From NCBI RefSeq assembly GCF_027580225.2, contig NC_073346.2:2127001-2191000 (forward strand): a stretch of 64,000 nt of DNA, in the 5' to 3' direction. Each line of letters opens with the position of its first letter. Positions within the stretch are counted from its first letter, which is position 1. Of the stretch, positions 45,867-59,890 are shown piece after piece. A program made the position numbers and the translations under genes. Source of the stretch: Misgurnus anguillicaudatus (Eukaryota; Chordata; Actinopteri; Cypriniformes; Cobitidae). The notes below the pieces were generated by a model. That model made no database searches. It was not told the DNA's origin and was given only the letters and a program-made list of their open reading frames with translations.

Positions 45867-45968
45867 ATTCCCAGGCGGTCTCCCATCCAAGTACTAACCA
45901 GGCCCGACCCTGCTTAGCTTCCGAGATCGGACGAGATCGGGCGTGCTCAGGGTGGTATGGCCGTAAGC
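45867..45968 (-). pseudogene. 5S rRNA: Truncated 5S rRNA gene (nt 1-102), right side of the insertion
   Basis: It is identical to nt 1-102 of intact copies (GCTTACGG...CTGGGAAT) and then diverges into the insertion. The upstream TTTAAGAGG element, box A, intermediate element and box C are all present, so polymerase III initiation is conceivable. The normal 3' stem strand and terminator are gone. The first TTTT on this strand is at 45696-45693. Confidence 0.9.
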
Positions 45969-47157
45969 GAGAGGTGCTGTCAAAACGGGCCTCTTAAACA
46001 ACACCCATACGTGTGTAAGCTATTTAAATAAATAGATATAGATAGATAAATAAATAAATAAATAAATAATTAAATATAAAGTAAAACATTAAAACTGCAA
46101 TAAATAAAAGTTACGACCCAGAAGGGCAATGACAGGCATGTTTTATTAATGTTTTGTCCGGAGTAGTATGTGTTATGGAAAAAAGAAGACCCGGACGCAA
46201 CAGACATCTAAAAGTGGTTTATTATACACAAATACAGGTGCGGGGCATAAGTCCAGTGAAAGGGGTAGTGGGAACAATATTTATTCATAGAAAGAGAACA
46301 CGTACACAGTTGTGAGGGGAGAAGGGACAAGAGCCGTGCCACATAAAAAGCAACGAAAAAACCACTGCACACTCCAGCTATACGTAAGCTCTCTAATCTA
46401 TCTACAAAAGAAAATAATTATAGATAAATCTTCAGCGTCAGCCACGCCATAGCTAACCTACTCTGGCTAACAAAATCACAAAACGTACAGCGGGTGGCAC
46501 ACGCTCTATTTGGCAGCTATAAATACCACGTGTAGGCATAGGGAAGCCAACGTCACTTGACATCAATACCTGTCAGGCTCTCACAACGAACAAACAAACA
46601 AGACATCCGAAATGGGACAAAGTAACGAACAAGAGGACAGGGGAGAACAATAGGCGCCCCGAAGCTTTACAAAACACAAACAATAATGTACTGTATGAGC
46701 GAAAGAACAAATAGGGTACATTATTTCAGCGCAAAAAAAAAAAAAAAAAAACAAAAAAAATCTGGCGAACTTGATGGAGAATTGGCTTCGCATAATTCCT
46801 TGTAACTGGATTGGTATATGTATGAATGACGTCATCGGGATTCCCCAGTAACTGCCAATGAACGGATTTGAGAAATATGCAGGTGCGGATCGCTGCAAAC
46901 GCAGGAACGTAACAATAAATATCAATAAATAATTAAAAAGAAAATAAATTAAATAAATAAATAAATCGAAAATTTTATGAATAAAAATAAATAAATTAAT
47001 AATAAATGATTGTGTAAATGAAATACATACATAAATAAATAAATATATCAAGTAAAAAAAATGAATGAATGTTTATAGATAGATAGATGGATGGATGGAT
47101 GGATGGATGGATGGAGGGAGGGAGGGAGGGAGGGAGGGATGGATGGATGGATGGATG

Positions 47158-47239
<82 letters not shown>

Positions 47240-47246
47240 AAGATAT

Positions 47247-47303
<57 letters not shown>

Positions 47304-47847
47304 CCACGCCAGCTTTTAGTCACAGCACTCATTCATCGAAAATGAAAAGTCTTTGCTAAATAGTGCTAATAACAGATACGCAAAAATATTTGACAGCTTT
47401 GTAAAGAGTGCACGTTGTAATGGTGTTAACAACTGCTTATGATTTATGCAGTGTCTCTTTAACCCGGCCCCTGTCCTATACAGAGGAGCAAACGAATGGG
47501 GCTGATTTAACTAAACTAACTTTTGCCCTTCAAAGAACAGACCATGCAGCACATACGCTCGTTCTTCCACGTGAATGGCGTCAAATCACCTGCAACACAG
47601 CGCTCTGTTAATGAGCGCTCCTCTGCCCCGTGCTGCTGTGGGCAGTGAGCAAAAAGCCAAAAATGAAGCCTCTGACCGCCCCCTGGTGGGGGAAGGGAAA
47701 ATGACGAGACTGAGCCGGCCCTTTGGCACACAGAAACGGAGAAGAGACGAGCCAATGCAGAGCACAGAAAGCAAAGGCACCAGTCGGCGCAAAAGCAGAA
47801 AAGCGAGCATGGGCGAAGGGCTTCCGGTACAGAGGAAGGAAAAGCAA

Positions 47848-47967
47848 AAGCTTACAGCACCTGGTATTCCCAGGCGGTCTCCCATCCAAGTACTAACCAG
47901 GCCCGACCCTGCTTAGCTTCCGAGATCGGACGAGATCGGGCGTGCTCAGGGTGGTATGGCCGTAAGC
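47848..47967 (-). rRNA. 5S rRNA: 5S ribosomal RNA, copy 3
   Basis: The 120-nt sequence is the same as copy 1. It is the first intact gene right of the insertion. Its downstream spacer on the left (45969-47847) is the most diverged in the array, yet the gene itself is unchanged. Confidence 0.97.
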
Positions 47968-48731
47968 GAGAGGTGCTGTCAAAACGGGCCTCTTAAACAA
48001 CACCCATACGTGTGTAAGCTATTTAAATAAATAGATATAGATAGATAAATAAATAAATAAATAAATAATTAAATATAAAGTAAAACATTAAAACTGCAAT
48101 AAATAAAAGTTACGACCCAGAAGGGCAATGACAGGCATGTTTTATTAATGTTTTGTCCGGAGTAGTATGTGTTATGGAAAAAAGAAGACCCGGACGCAAC
48201 AGACATCTAAAAGTGGTTTATTATACACAAATACAGGTGCGGGGCATAAGTCCAGTGAAAGGGGTAGTGGGAACAATATTTATTCATAGAAAGAGAACAC
48301 GTACACAGTTGTGAGGGGAGAAGGGACAAGAGCCGTGCCACATAAAAAGCAACGAAAAAACCACTGCACACTCCAGCTATACGTAAGCTCTCTAATCTAT
48401 CTACAAAAGAAAATAATTATAGATAAATCTTCAGCGTCAGCCACGCCATAGCTAACCTACTCTGGCTAACAAAATCACAAAACGTACAGCGGGTGGCACA
48501 CGCTCTATTTGGCAGCTATAAATACCACGTGTAGGCATAGTGTAGCCTACGTCACGTGACATCCATACCTGTCCGGCTCTCCCAACGAACAAACAAACAA
48601 GACATCCGAAATGGGACAAAGTAACGAACAAGAGGACAGGGGAGAACAATAGGCGCCCCGAAGCTTTACAAAACACAAACAATAATGTACTGTATGAGCG
48701 AAAGAACAAATAGGGTACATTATTTCAGCGC

Positions 48732-48764
<33 letters not shown>

Positions 48765-49152
48765 CGAACGGGATGGCGAATGGGCTTCGCATAATTCCTT
48801 GTAACTGGATTGGTATATGTATGAATGACGTCATCGGGATTCCCCAGAAACTGCCAATGAACGGATTTGAGAAAAATGCAGGTGCGGATCGCTGCAAACG
48901 CAGGAACGTAACAATAAATATCAATAAATAATTAAAAAGAAAATAAATTAAATAAATAAATAAATCGAAAATTTAATGAATAAAAATAAATAAATTAATA
49001 ATAAATGATTGTGTAAATGAAATACATACATAAATAAATAAATATATCAAGTAAAAAAAATGAATGAATGTTTATAGATAGATAGATGGATGGATGGATG
49101 GATGGATGGATGGAGGGGGGGAGGGAGGGAGGGATGGATGGATGGATGGATG

Positions 49153-49210
<58 letters not shown>

Positions 49211-49217
49211 AAGATAT

Positions 49218-49270
<53 letters not shown>

Positions 49271-49814
49271 CCACGCCAGCTTTTAGTCACAGCACTCATT
49301 CATCGAAAATGAAAAGTCTTTGCTAAATAGTGCTAATAACAGATACGCAAAAATATTTGACAGCTTTGTAAAGAGTGCACGTTGTAATGGTGTTAACAAC
49401 TGCTTATGATTTATGCAGTGTCTCTTTAACCCGGCCCCTGTCCTATACAGAGGAGCAAACGAATGGGGCTGATTTAACTAAACTAACTTTTGCCCTTCAA
49501 AGAACAGACCATGCAGCACATACGCTCGTTCTTCCACGTGAATGGCGTCAAATCACCTGCAACACAGCGCTCTGTTAATGAGCGCTCCTCTGCCCCGTGC
49601 TGCTGTGGGCAGTGAGCAAAAAGCCAAAAATGAAGCCTCTGACCGCCCCCTGGTGGGGGAAGGGAAAATGACGAGACTGAGCCGGCCCTTTGGCACACAG
49701 AAACGGAGAAGAGACGAGCCAATGCAGAGCACAGAAAGCAAAGGCACCAGTCGGCGCAAAAGCAGAAAAGCGAGCATGGGCGAAGGGCTTCCGGTACAGA
49801 GGAAGGAAAAGCAA

Positions 49815-49934
49815 AAGCTTACAGCACCTGGTATTCCCAGGCGGTCTCCCATCCAAGTACTAACCAGGCCCGACCCTGCTTAGCTTCCGAGATCGGACGA
49901 GATCGGGCGTGCTCAGGGTGGTATGGCCGTAAGC
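49815..49934 (-). rRNA. 5S rRNA: 5S ribosomal RNA, copy 4
   Basis: Intact 120-nt gene, 1967 bp from copy 3, with the -30 motif and T-run terminator (49813-49816) as in copy 1. Confidence 0.97.
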
Positions 49935-50702
49935 GAGAGGTGCTGTCAAAACGGGCCTCTTAAACAACACCCATACGTGTGTAAGCTATTTAAATAAATA
50001 GATATAGATAGATAAATAAATAAATAAATAAATAAATAATTAAATATAAAGTAAAACATTAAAACTGCAATAAATAAAAGTTACGACCCAGAAGGGCAAT
50101 GACAGGCATGTTTTATTAATGTTTTGTCCGGAGTAGTATGTGTTATGGAAAAAAGAAGACCCGGACGCAACAGACATCTAAAAGTGGTTTATTATACACA
50201 AATACAGGTGCGGGGCATAAGTCCAGTGAAAGGGGTAGTGGGAACAATATTTATTCATAGAAAGAGAACACGTACACAGTTGTGAGGGGAGAAGGGACAA
50301 GAGCCGTGCCACATAAAAAGCAACGAAAAAACCACTGCACACTCCAGCTATACGTAAGCTCTCTAATCTATCTACAAAAGAAAATAATTATAGATAAATC
50401 TTCAGCGTCAGCCACGCCATAGCTAACCTACTCTGGCTAACAAAATCACAAAACGTACAGCGGGTGGCACACGCTCTATTTGGCAGCTATAAATACCACG
50501 TGTAGGCATAGTGTAGCCTACGTCACGTGACATCCATACCTGTCCGGCTCTCCCAACGAACAAACAAACAAGACATCCGAAATGGGACAAAGTAACGAAC
50601 AAGAGGACAGGGGAGAACAATAGGCGCCCCGAAGCTTTACAAAACACAAACAATAATGTACTGTATGAGCGAAAGAACAAATAGGGTACATTATTTCAGC
50701 GC

Positions 50703-50734
<32 letters not shown>

Positions 50735-51122
50735 CGAACGGGATGGCGAATGGGCTTCGCATAATTCCTTGTAACTGGATTGGTATATGTATGAATGACG
50801 TCATCGGGATTCCCCAGAAACTGCCAATGAACGGATTTGAGAAAAATGCAGGTGCGGATCGCTGCAAACGCAGGAACGTAACAATAAATATCAATAAATA
50901 ATTAAAAAGAAAATAAATTAAATAAATAAATAAATCGAAAATTTAATGAATAAAAATAAATAAATTAATAATAAATGATTGTGTAAATGAAATACATACA
51001 TAAATAAATAAATATATCAAGTAAAAAAAATGAATGAATGTTTATAGATAGATAGATGGATGGATGGATGGATGGATGGATGGAGGGAGGGAGGGAGGGA
51101 TGGATGGATGGATGGATGGATG

Positions 51123-51216
<94 letters not shown>

Positions 51217-51219
51217 AAG

Positions 51220-51269
<50 letters not shown>

Positions 51270-51816
51270 AAACCACGCCAGCTTTTAGTCACAGCACTCA
51301 TTCATCGAAAATGAAAAGTCTTTGCTAAATAGTGCTAATAACAGATACGCAAAAATATTTGACAGCTTTGTAAAGAGTGCACGTTGTAATGGTGTTAACA
51401 ACTGCTTATGATTTATGCAGTGTCTCTTTAACCCGGCCCCTGTCCTATACAGAGGAGCAAACGAATGGGGCTGATTTAACTAAACTAACTTTTGCCCTTC
51501 AAAGAACAGACCATGCAGCACATACGCTCGTTCTTCCACGTGAATGGCGTCAAATCACCTGCAACACAGCGCTCTGTTAATGAGCGCTCCTCTGCCCCGT
51601 GCTGCTGTGGGCAGTGAGCAAAAAGCCAAAAATGAAGCCTCTGACCGCCCCCTGGTGGGGGAAGGGAAAATGACGAGACTGAGCCGGCCCTTTGGCACAC
51701 AGAAACGGAGAAGAGACGAGCCAATGCAGAGCACAGAAAGCAAAGGCACCAGTCGGCGCAAAAGCAGAAAAGCGAGCATGGGCGAAGGGCTTCCGGTACA
51801 GAGGAAGGAAAAGCAA

Positions 51817-51936
51817 AAGCTTACAGCACCTGGTATTCCCAGGCGGTCTCCCATCCAAGTACTAACCAGGCCCGACCCTGCTTAGCTTCCGAGATCGGAC
51901 GAGATCGGGCGTGCTCAGGGTGGTATGGCCGTAAGC
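51817..51936 (-). rRNA. 5S rRNA: 5S ribosomal RNA, copy 5
   Basis: Intact 120-nt gene, 2002 bp from copy 4. The spacer to its left has a shortened GGAG block. Confidence 0.97.
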
Positions 51937-52700
51937 GAGAGGTGCTGTCAAAACGGGCCTCTTAAACAACACCCATACGTGTGTAAGCTATTTAAATAAA
52001 TAGATATAGATAGATAAATAAATAAATAAATAAATAATTAAATATAAAGTAAAACATTAAAACTGCAATAAATAAAAGTTACGACCCAGAAGGGCAATGA
52101 CAGGCATGTTTTATTAATGTTTTGTCCGGAGTAGTATGTGTTATGGAAAAAAGAAGACCCGGACGCAACAGACATCTAAAAGTGGTTTATTATACACAAA
52201 TACAGGTGCGGGGCATAAGTCCAGTGAAAGGGGTAGTGGGAACAATATTTATTCATAGAAAGAGAACACGTACACAGTTGTGAGGGGAGAAGGGACAAGA
52301 GCCGTGCCACATAAAAAGCAACGAAAAAACCACTGCACACTCCAGCTATACGTAAGCTCTCTAATCTATCTACAAAAGAAAATAATTATAGATAAATCTT
52401 CAGCGTCAGCCACGCCATAGCTAACCTACTCTGGCTAACAAAATCACAAAACGTACAGCGGGTGGCACACGCTCTATTTGGCAGCTATAAATACCACGTG
52501 TAGGCATAGTGTAGCCTACGTCACGTGACATCCATACCTGTCCGGCTCTCCCAACGAACAAACAAACAAGACATCCGAAATGGGACAAAGTAACGAACAA
52601 GAGGACAGGGGAGAACAATAGGCGCCCCGAAGCTTTACAAAACACAAACAATAATGTACTGTATGAGCGAAAGAACAAATAGGGTACATTATTTCAGCGC

Positions 52701-52732
<32 letters not shown>

Positions 52733-53120
52733 CGAACGGGATGGCGAATGGGCTTCGCATAATTCCTTGTAACTGGATTGGTATATGTATGAATGACGTC
52801 ATCGGGATTCCCCAGAAACTGCCAATGAACGGATTTGAGAAAAATGCAGGTGCGGATCGCTGCAAACGCAGGAACGTAACAATAAATATCAATAAATAAT
52901 TAAAAAGAAAATAAATTAAATAAATAAATAAATCGAAAATTTAATGAATAAAAATAAATAAATTAATAATAAATGATTGTGTAAATGAAATACATACATA
53001 AATAAATAAATATATCAAGTAAAAAAAATGAATGAATGTTTATAGATAGATAGATGGATGGATGGATGGATGGATGGATGGAGGGAGGGAGGGAGGGAGG
53101 GATGGATGGATGGATGGATG

Positions 53121-53178
<58 letters not shown>

Positions 53179-53185
53179 AAGATAT

Positions 53186-53243
<58 letters not shown>

Positions 53244-53790
53244 AAACCACGCCAGCTTTTAGTCACAGCACTCATTCATCGAAAATGAAAAGTCTTTGCT
53301 AAATAGTGCTAATAACAGATACGCAAAAATATTTGACAGCTTTGTAAAGAGTGCACGTTGTAATGGTGTTAACAACTGCTTATGATTTATGCAGTGTCTC
53401 TTTAACCCGGCCCCTGTCCTATACAGAGGAGCAAACGAATGGGGCTGATTTAACTAAACTAACTTTTGCCCTTCAAAGAACAGACCATGCAGCACATACG
53501 CTCGTTCTTCCACGTGAATGGCGTCAAATCACCTGCAACACAGCGCTCTGTTAATGAGCGCTCCTCTGCCCCGTGCTGCTGTGGGCAGTGAGCAAAAAGC
53601 CAAAAATGAAGCCTCTGACCGCCCCCTGGTGGGGGAAGGGAAAATGACGAGACTGAGCCGGCCCTTTGGCACACAGAAACGGAGAAGAGACGAGCCAATG
53701 CAGAGCACAGAAAGCAAAGGCACCAGTCGGCGCAAAAGCAGAAAAGCGAGCATGGGCGAAGGGCTTCCGGTACAGAGGAAGGAAAAGCAA

Positions 53791-53910
53791 AAGCTTACAG
53801 CACCTGGTATTCCCAGGCGGTCTCCCATCCAAGTACTAACCAGGCCCGACCCTGCTTAGCTTCCGAGATCGGACGAGATCGGGCGTGCTCAGGGTGGTAT
53901 GGCCGTAAGC
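53791..53910 (-). rRNA. 5S rRNA: 5S ribosomal RNA, copy 6
   Basis: Intact 120-nt gene, 1974 bp from copy 5, identical by eye to copy 1. Confidence 0.97.
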
Positions 53911-54674
53911 GAGAGGTGCTGTCAAAACGGGCCTCTTAAACAACACCCATACGTGTGTAAGCTATTTAAATAAATAGATATAGATAGATAAATAAATAAA
54001 TAAATAAATAATTAAATATAAAGTAAAACATTAAAACTGCAATAAATAAAAGTTACGACCCAGAAGGGCAATGACAGGCATGTTTTATTAATGTTTTGTC
54101 CGGAGTAGTATGTGTTATGGAAAAAAGAAGACCCGGACGCAACAGACATCTAAAAGTGGTTTATTATACACAAATACAGGTGCGGGGCATAAGTCCAGTG
54201 AAAGGGGTAGTGGGAACAATATTTATTCATAGAAAGAGAACACGTACACAGTTGTGAGGGGAGAAGGGACAAGAGCCGTGCCACATAAAAAGCAACGAAA
54301 AAACCACTGCACACTCCAGCTATACGTAAGCTCTCTAATCTATCTACAAAAGAAAATAATTATAGATAAATCTTCAGCGTCAGCCACGCCATAGCTAACC
54401 TACTCTGGCTAACAAAATCACAAAACGTACAGCGGGTGGCACACGCTCTATTTGGCAGCTATAAATACCACGTGTAGGCATAGTGTAGCCTACGTCACGT
54501 GACATCCATACCTGTCCGGCTCTCCCAACGAACAAACAAACAAGACATCCGAAATGGGACAAAGTAACGAACAAGAGGACAGGGGAGAACAATAGGCGCC
54601 CCGAAGCTTTACAAAACACAAACAATAATGTACTGTATGAGCGAAAGAACAAATAGGGTACATTATTTCAGCGC

Positions 54675-54707
<33 letters not shown>

Positions 54708-55095
54708 CGAACGGGATGGCGAATGGGCTTCGCATAATTCCTTGTAACTGGATTGGTATATGTATGAATGACGTCATCGGGATTCCCCAGAAACTGCCAA
54801 TGAACGGATTTGAGAAAAATGCAGGTGCGGATCGCTGCAAACGCAGGAACGTAACAATAAATATCAATAAATAATTAAAAAGAAAATAAATTAAATAAAT
54901 AAATAAATCGAAAATTTTATGAATAAAAATAAATAAATTAATAATAAATGATTGTGTAAATGAAATACATACATAAATAAATAAATATATCAAGTAAAAA
55001 AAATGAATGAATGTTTATAGATAGATAGATGGATGGATGGATGGATGGATGGATGGAGGGAGGGAGGGAGGGAGGGATGGATGGATGGATGGATG

Positions 55096-55201
<106 letters not shown>

Positions 55202-55208
55202 AAGATAT

Positions 55209-55253
<45 letters not shown>

Positions 55254-55797
55254 CCACGCCAGCTTTTAGTCACAGCACTCATTCATCGAAAATGAAAAGT
55301 CTTTGCTAAATAGTGCTAATAACAGATACGCAAAAATATTTGACAGCTTTGTAAAGAGTGCACGTTGTAATGGTGTTAACAACTGCTTATGATTTATGCA
55401 GTGTCTCTTTAACCCGGCCCCTGTCCTATACAGAGGAGCAAACGAATGGGGCTGATTTAACTAAACTAACTTTTGCCCTTCAAAGAACAGACCATGCAGC
55501 ACATACGCTCGTTCTTCCACGTGAATGGCGTCAAATCACCTGCAACACAGCGCTCTGTTAATGAGCGCTCCTCTGCCCCGTGCTGCTGTGGGCAGTGAGC
55601 AAAAAGCCAAAAATGAAGCCTCTGACCGCCCCCTGGTGGGGGAAGGGAAAATGACGAGACTGAGCCGGCCCTTTGGCACACAGAAACGGAGAAGAGACGA
55701 GCCAATGCAGAGCACAGAAAGCAAAGGCACCAGTCGGCGCAAAAGCAGAAAAGCGAGCATGGGCGAAGGGCTTCCGGTACAGAGGAAGGAAAAGCAA

Positions 55798-55917
55798 AAG
55801 CTTACAGCACCTGGTATTCCCAGGCGGTCTCCCATCCAAGTACTAACCAGGCCCGACCCTGCTTAGCTTCCGAGATCGGACGAGATCGGGCGTGCTCAGG
55901 GTGGTATGGCCGTAAGC
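55798..55917 (-). rRNA. 5S rRNA: 5S ribosomal RNA, copy 7
   Basis: Intact 120-nt gene, 2007 bp from copy 6. The associated spacer has one of the longest GATA tracts in the array. Confidence 0.97.
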
Positions 55918-56681
55918 GAGAGGTGCTGTCAAAACGGGCCTCTTAAACAACACCCATACGTGTGTAAGCTATTTAAATAAATAGATATAGATAGATAAAT
56001 AAATAAATAAATAAATAATTAAATATAAAGTAAAACATTAAAACTGCAATAAATAAAAGTTACGACCCAGAAGGGCAATGACAGGCATGTTTTATTAATG
56101 TTTTGTCCGGAGTAGTATGTGTTATGGAAAAAAGAAGACCCGGACGCAACAGACATCTAAAAGTGGTTTATTATACACAAATACAGGTGCGGGGCATAAG
56201 TCCAGTGAAAGGGGTAGTGGGAACAATATTTATTCATAGAAAGAGAACACGTACACAGTTGTGAGGGGAGAAGGGACAAGAGCCGTGCCACATAAAAAGC
56301 AACGAAAAAACCACTGCACACTCCAGCTATACGTAAGCTCTCTAATCTATCTACAAAAGAAAATAATTATAGATAAATCTTCAGCGTCAGCCACGCCATA
56401 GCTAACCTACTCTGGCTAACAAAATCACAAAACGTACAGCGGGTGGCACACGCTCTATTTGGCAGCTATAAATACCACGTGTAGGCATAGTGTAGCCTAC
56501 GTCACGTGACATCCATACCTGTCCGGCTCTCCCAACGAACAAACAAACAAGACATCCGAAATGGGACAAAGTAACGAACAAGAGGACAGGGGAGAACAAT
56601 AGGCGCCCCGAAGCTTTACAAAACACAAACAATAATGTACTGTATGAGCGAAAGAACAAATAGGGTACATTATTTCAGCGC

Positions 56682-56713
<32 letters not shown>

Positions 56714-57101
56714 CGAACGGGATGGCGAATGGGCTTCGCATAATTCCTTGTAACTGGATTGGTATATGTATGAATGACGTCATCGGGATTCCCCAGAAAC
56801 TGCCAATGAACGGATTTGAGAAAAATGCAGGTGCGGATCGCTGCAAACGCAGGAACGTAACAATAAATATCAATAAATAATTAAAAAGAAAATAAATTAA
56901 ATAAATAAATAAATCGAAAATTTTATGAATAAAAATAAATAAATTAATAATAAATGATTGTGTAAATGAAATACATACATAAATAAATAAATATATCAAG
57001 TAAAAAAAATGAATGAATGTTTATAGATAGATAGATGGATGGATGGATGGATGGATGGATGGAGGGAGGGAGGGAGGGAGGGATGGATGGATGGATGGAT
57101 G

Positions 57102-57175
<74 letters not shown>

Positions 57176-57182
57176 AAGATAT

Positions 57183-57235
<53 letters not shown>

Positions 57236-57779
57236 CCACGCCAGCTTTTAGTCACAGCACTCATTCATCGAAAATGAAAAGTCTTTGCTAAATAGTGCTA
57301 ATAACAGATACGCAAAAATATTTGACAGCTTTGTAAAGAGTGCACGTTGTAATGGTGTTAACAACTGCTTATGATTTATGCAGTGTCTCTTTAACCCGGC
57401 CCCTGTCCTATACAGAGGAGCAAACGAATGGGGCTGATTTAACTAAACTAACTTTTGCCCTTCAAAGAACAGACCATGCAGCACATACGCTCGTTCTTCC
57501 ACGTGAATGGCGTCAAATCACCTGCAACACAGCGCTCTGTTAATGAGCGCTCCTCTGCCCCGTGCTGCTGTGGGCAGTGAGCAAAAAGCCAAAAATGAAG
57601 CCTCTGACCGCCCCCTGGTGGGGGAAGGGAAAATGACGAGACTGAGCCGGCCCTTTGGCACACAGAAACGGAGAAGAGACGAGCCAATGCAGAGCACAGA
57701 AAGCAAAGGCACCAGTCGGCGCAAAAGCAGAAAAGCGAGCATGGGCGAAGGGCTTCCGGTACAGAGGAAGGAAAAGCAA

Positions 57780-57899
57780 AAGCTTACAGCACCTGGTATT
57801 CCCAGGCGGTCTCCCATCCAAGTACTAACCAGGCCCGACCCTGCTTAGCTTCCGAGATCGGACGAGATCGGGCGTGCTCAGGGTGGTATGGCCGTAAGC
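57780..57899 (-). rRNA. 5S rRNA: 5S ribosomal RNA, copy 8
   Basis: Intact 120-nt gene, 1982 bp from copy 7, with no substitutions seen. Confidence 0.97.
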
Positions 57900-58663
57900 G
57901 AGAGGTGCTGTCAAAACGGGCCTCTTAAACAACACCCATACGTGTGTAAGCTATTTAAATAAATAGATATAGATAGATAAATAAATAAATAAATAAATAA
58001 TTAAATATAAAGTAAAACATTAAAACTGCAATAAATAAAAGTTACGACCCAGAAGGGCAATGACAGGCATGTTTTATTAATGTTTTGTCCGGAGTAGTAT
58101 GTGTTATGGAAAAAAGAAGACCCGGACGCAACAGACATCTAAAAGTGGTTTATTATACACAAATACAGGTGCGGGGCATAAGTCCAGTGAAAGGGGTAGT
58201 GGGAACAATATTTATTCATAGAAAGAGAACACGTACACAGTTGTGAGGGGAGAAGGGACAAGAGCCGTGCCACATAAAAAGCAACGAAAAAACCACTGCA
58301 CACTCCAGCTATACGTAAGCTCTCTAATCTATCTACAAAAGAAAATAATTATAGATAAATCTTCAGCGTCAGCCACGCCATAGCTAACCTACTCTGGCTA
58401 ACAAAATCACAAAACGTACAGCGGGTGGCACACGCTCTATTTGGCAGCTATAAATACCACGTGTAGGCATAGTGTAGCCTACGTCACGTGACATCCATAC
58501 CTGTCCGGCTCTCCCAACGAACAAACAAACAAGACATCCGAAATGGGACAAAGTAACGAACAAGAGGACAGGGGAGAACAATAGGCGCCCCGAAGCTTTA
58601 CAAAACACAAACAATAATGTACTGTATGAGCGAAAGAACAAATAGGGTACATTATTTCAGCGC

Positions 58664-58696
<33 letters not shown>

Positions 58697-59088
58697 CGAA
58701 CGGGATGGCGAATGGGCTTCGCATAATTCCTTGTAACTGGATTGGTATATGTATGAATGACGTCATCGGGATTCCCCAGAAACTGCCAATGAACGGATTT
58801 GAGAAAAATGCAGGTGCGGATCGCTGCAAACGCAGGAACGTAACAATAAATATCAATAAATAATTAAAAAGAAAATAAATTAAATAAATAAATAAATCGA
58901 AAATTTTATGAATAAAAATAAATAAATTAATAATAAATGATTGTGTAAATGAAATACATACATAAATAAATAAATATATCAAGTAAAAAAAATGAATGAA
59001 TGTTTATAGATAGATAGATGGATGGATGGATGGATGGATGGATGGAGGGAGGGAGGGAGGGAGGGAGGGATGGATGGATGGATGGATG

Positions 59089-59166
<78 letters not shown>

Positions 59167-59173
59167 AAGATAT

Positions 59174-59226
<53 letters not shown>

Positions 59227-59770
59227 CCACGCCAGCTTTTAGTCACAGCACTCATTCATCGAAAATGAAAAGTCTTTGCTAAATAGTGCTAATAACAGAT
59301 ACGCAAAAATATTTGACAGCTTTGTAAAGAGTGCACGTTGTAATGGTGTTAACAACTGCTTATGATTTATGCAGTGTCTCTTTAACCCGGCCCCTGTCCT
59401 ATACAGAGGAGCAAACGAATGGGGCTGATTTAACTAAACTAACTTTTGCCCTTCAAAGAACAGACCATGCAGCACATACGCTCGTTCTTCCACGTGAATG
59501 GCGTCAAATCACCTGCAACACAGCGCTCTGTTAATGAGCGCTCCTCTGCCCCGTGCTGCTGTGGGCAGTGAGCAAAAAGCCAAAAATGAAGCCTCTGACC
59601 GCCCCCTGGTGGGGGAAGGGAAAATGACGAGACTGAGCCGGCCCTTTGGCACACAGAAACGGAGAAGAGACGAGCCAATGCAGAGCACAGAAAGCAAAGG
59701 CACCAGTCGGCGCAAAAGCAGAAAAGCGAGCATGGGCGAAGGGCTTCCGGTACAGAGGAAGGAAAAGCAA

Positions 59771-59890
59771 AAGCTTACAGCACCTGGTATTCCCAGGCGG
59801 TCTCCCATCCAAGTACTAACCAGGCCCGACCCTGCTTAGCTTCCGAGATCGGACGAGATCGGGCGTGCTCAGGGTGGTATGGCCGTAAGC
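59771..59890 (-). rRNA. 5S rRNA: 5S ribosomal RNA, copy 9
   Basis: Intact 120-nt gene, 1991 bp from copy 8, with no substitutions seen. Confidence 0.97.
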
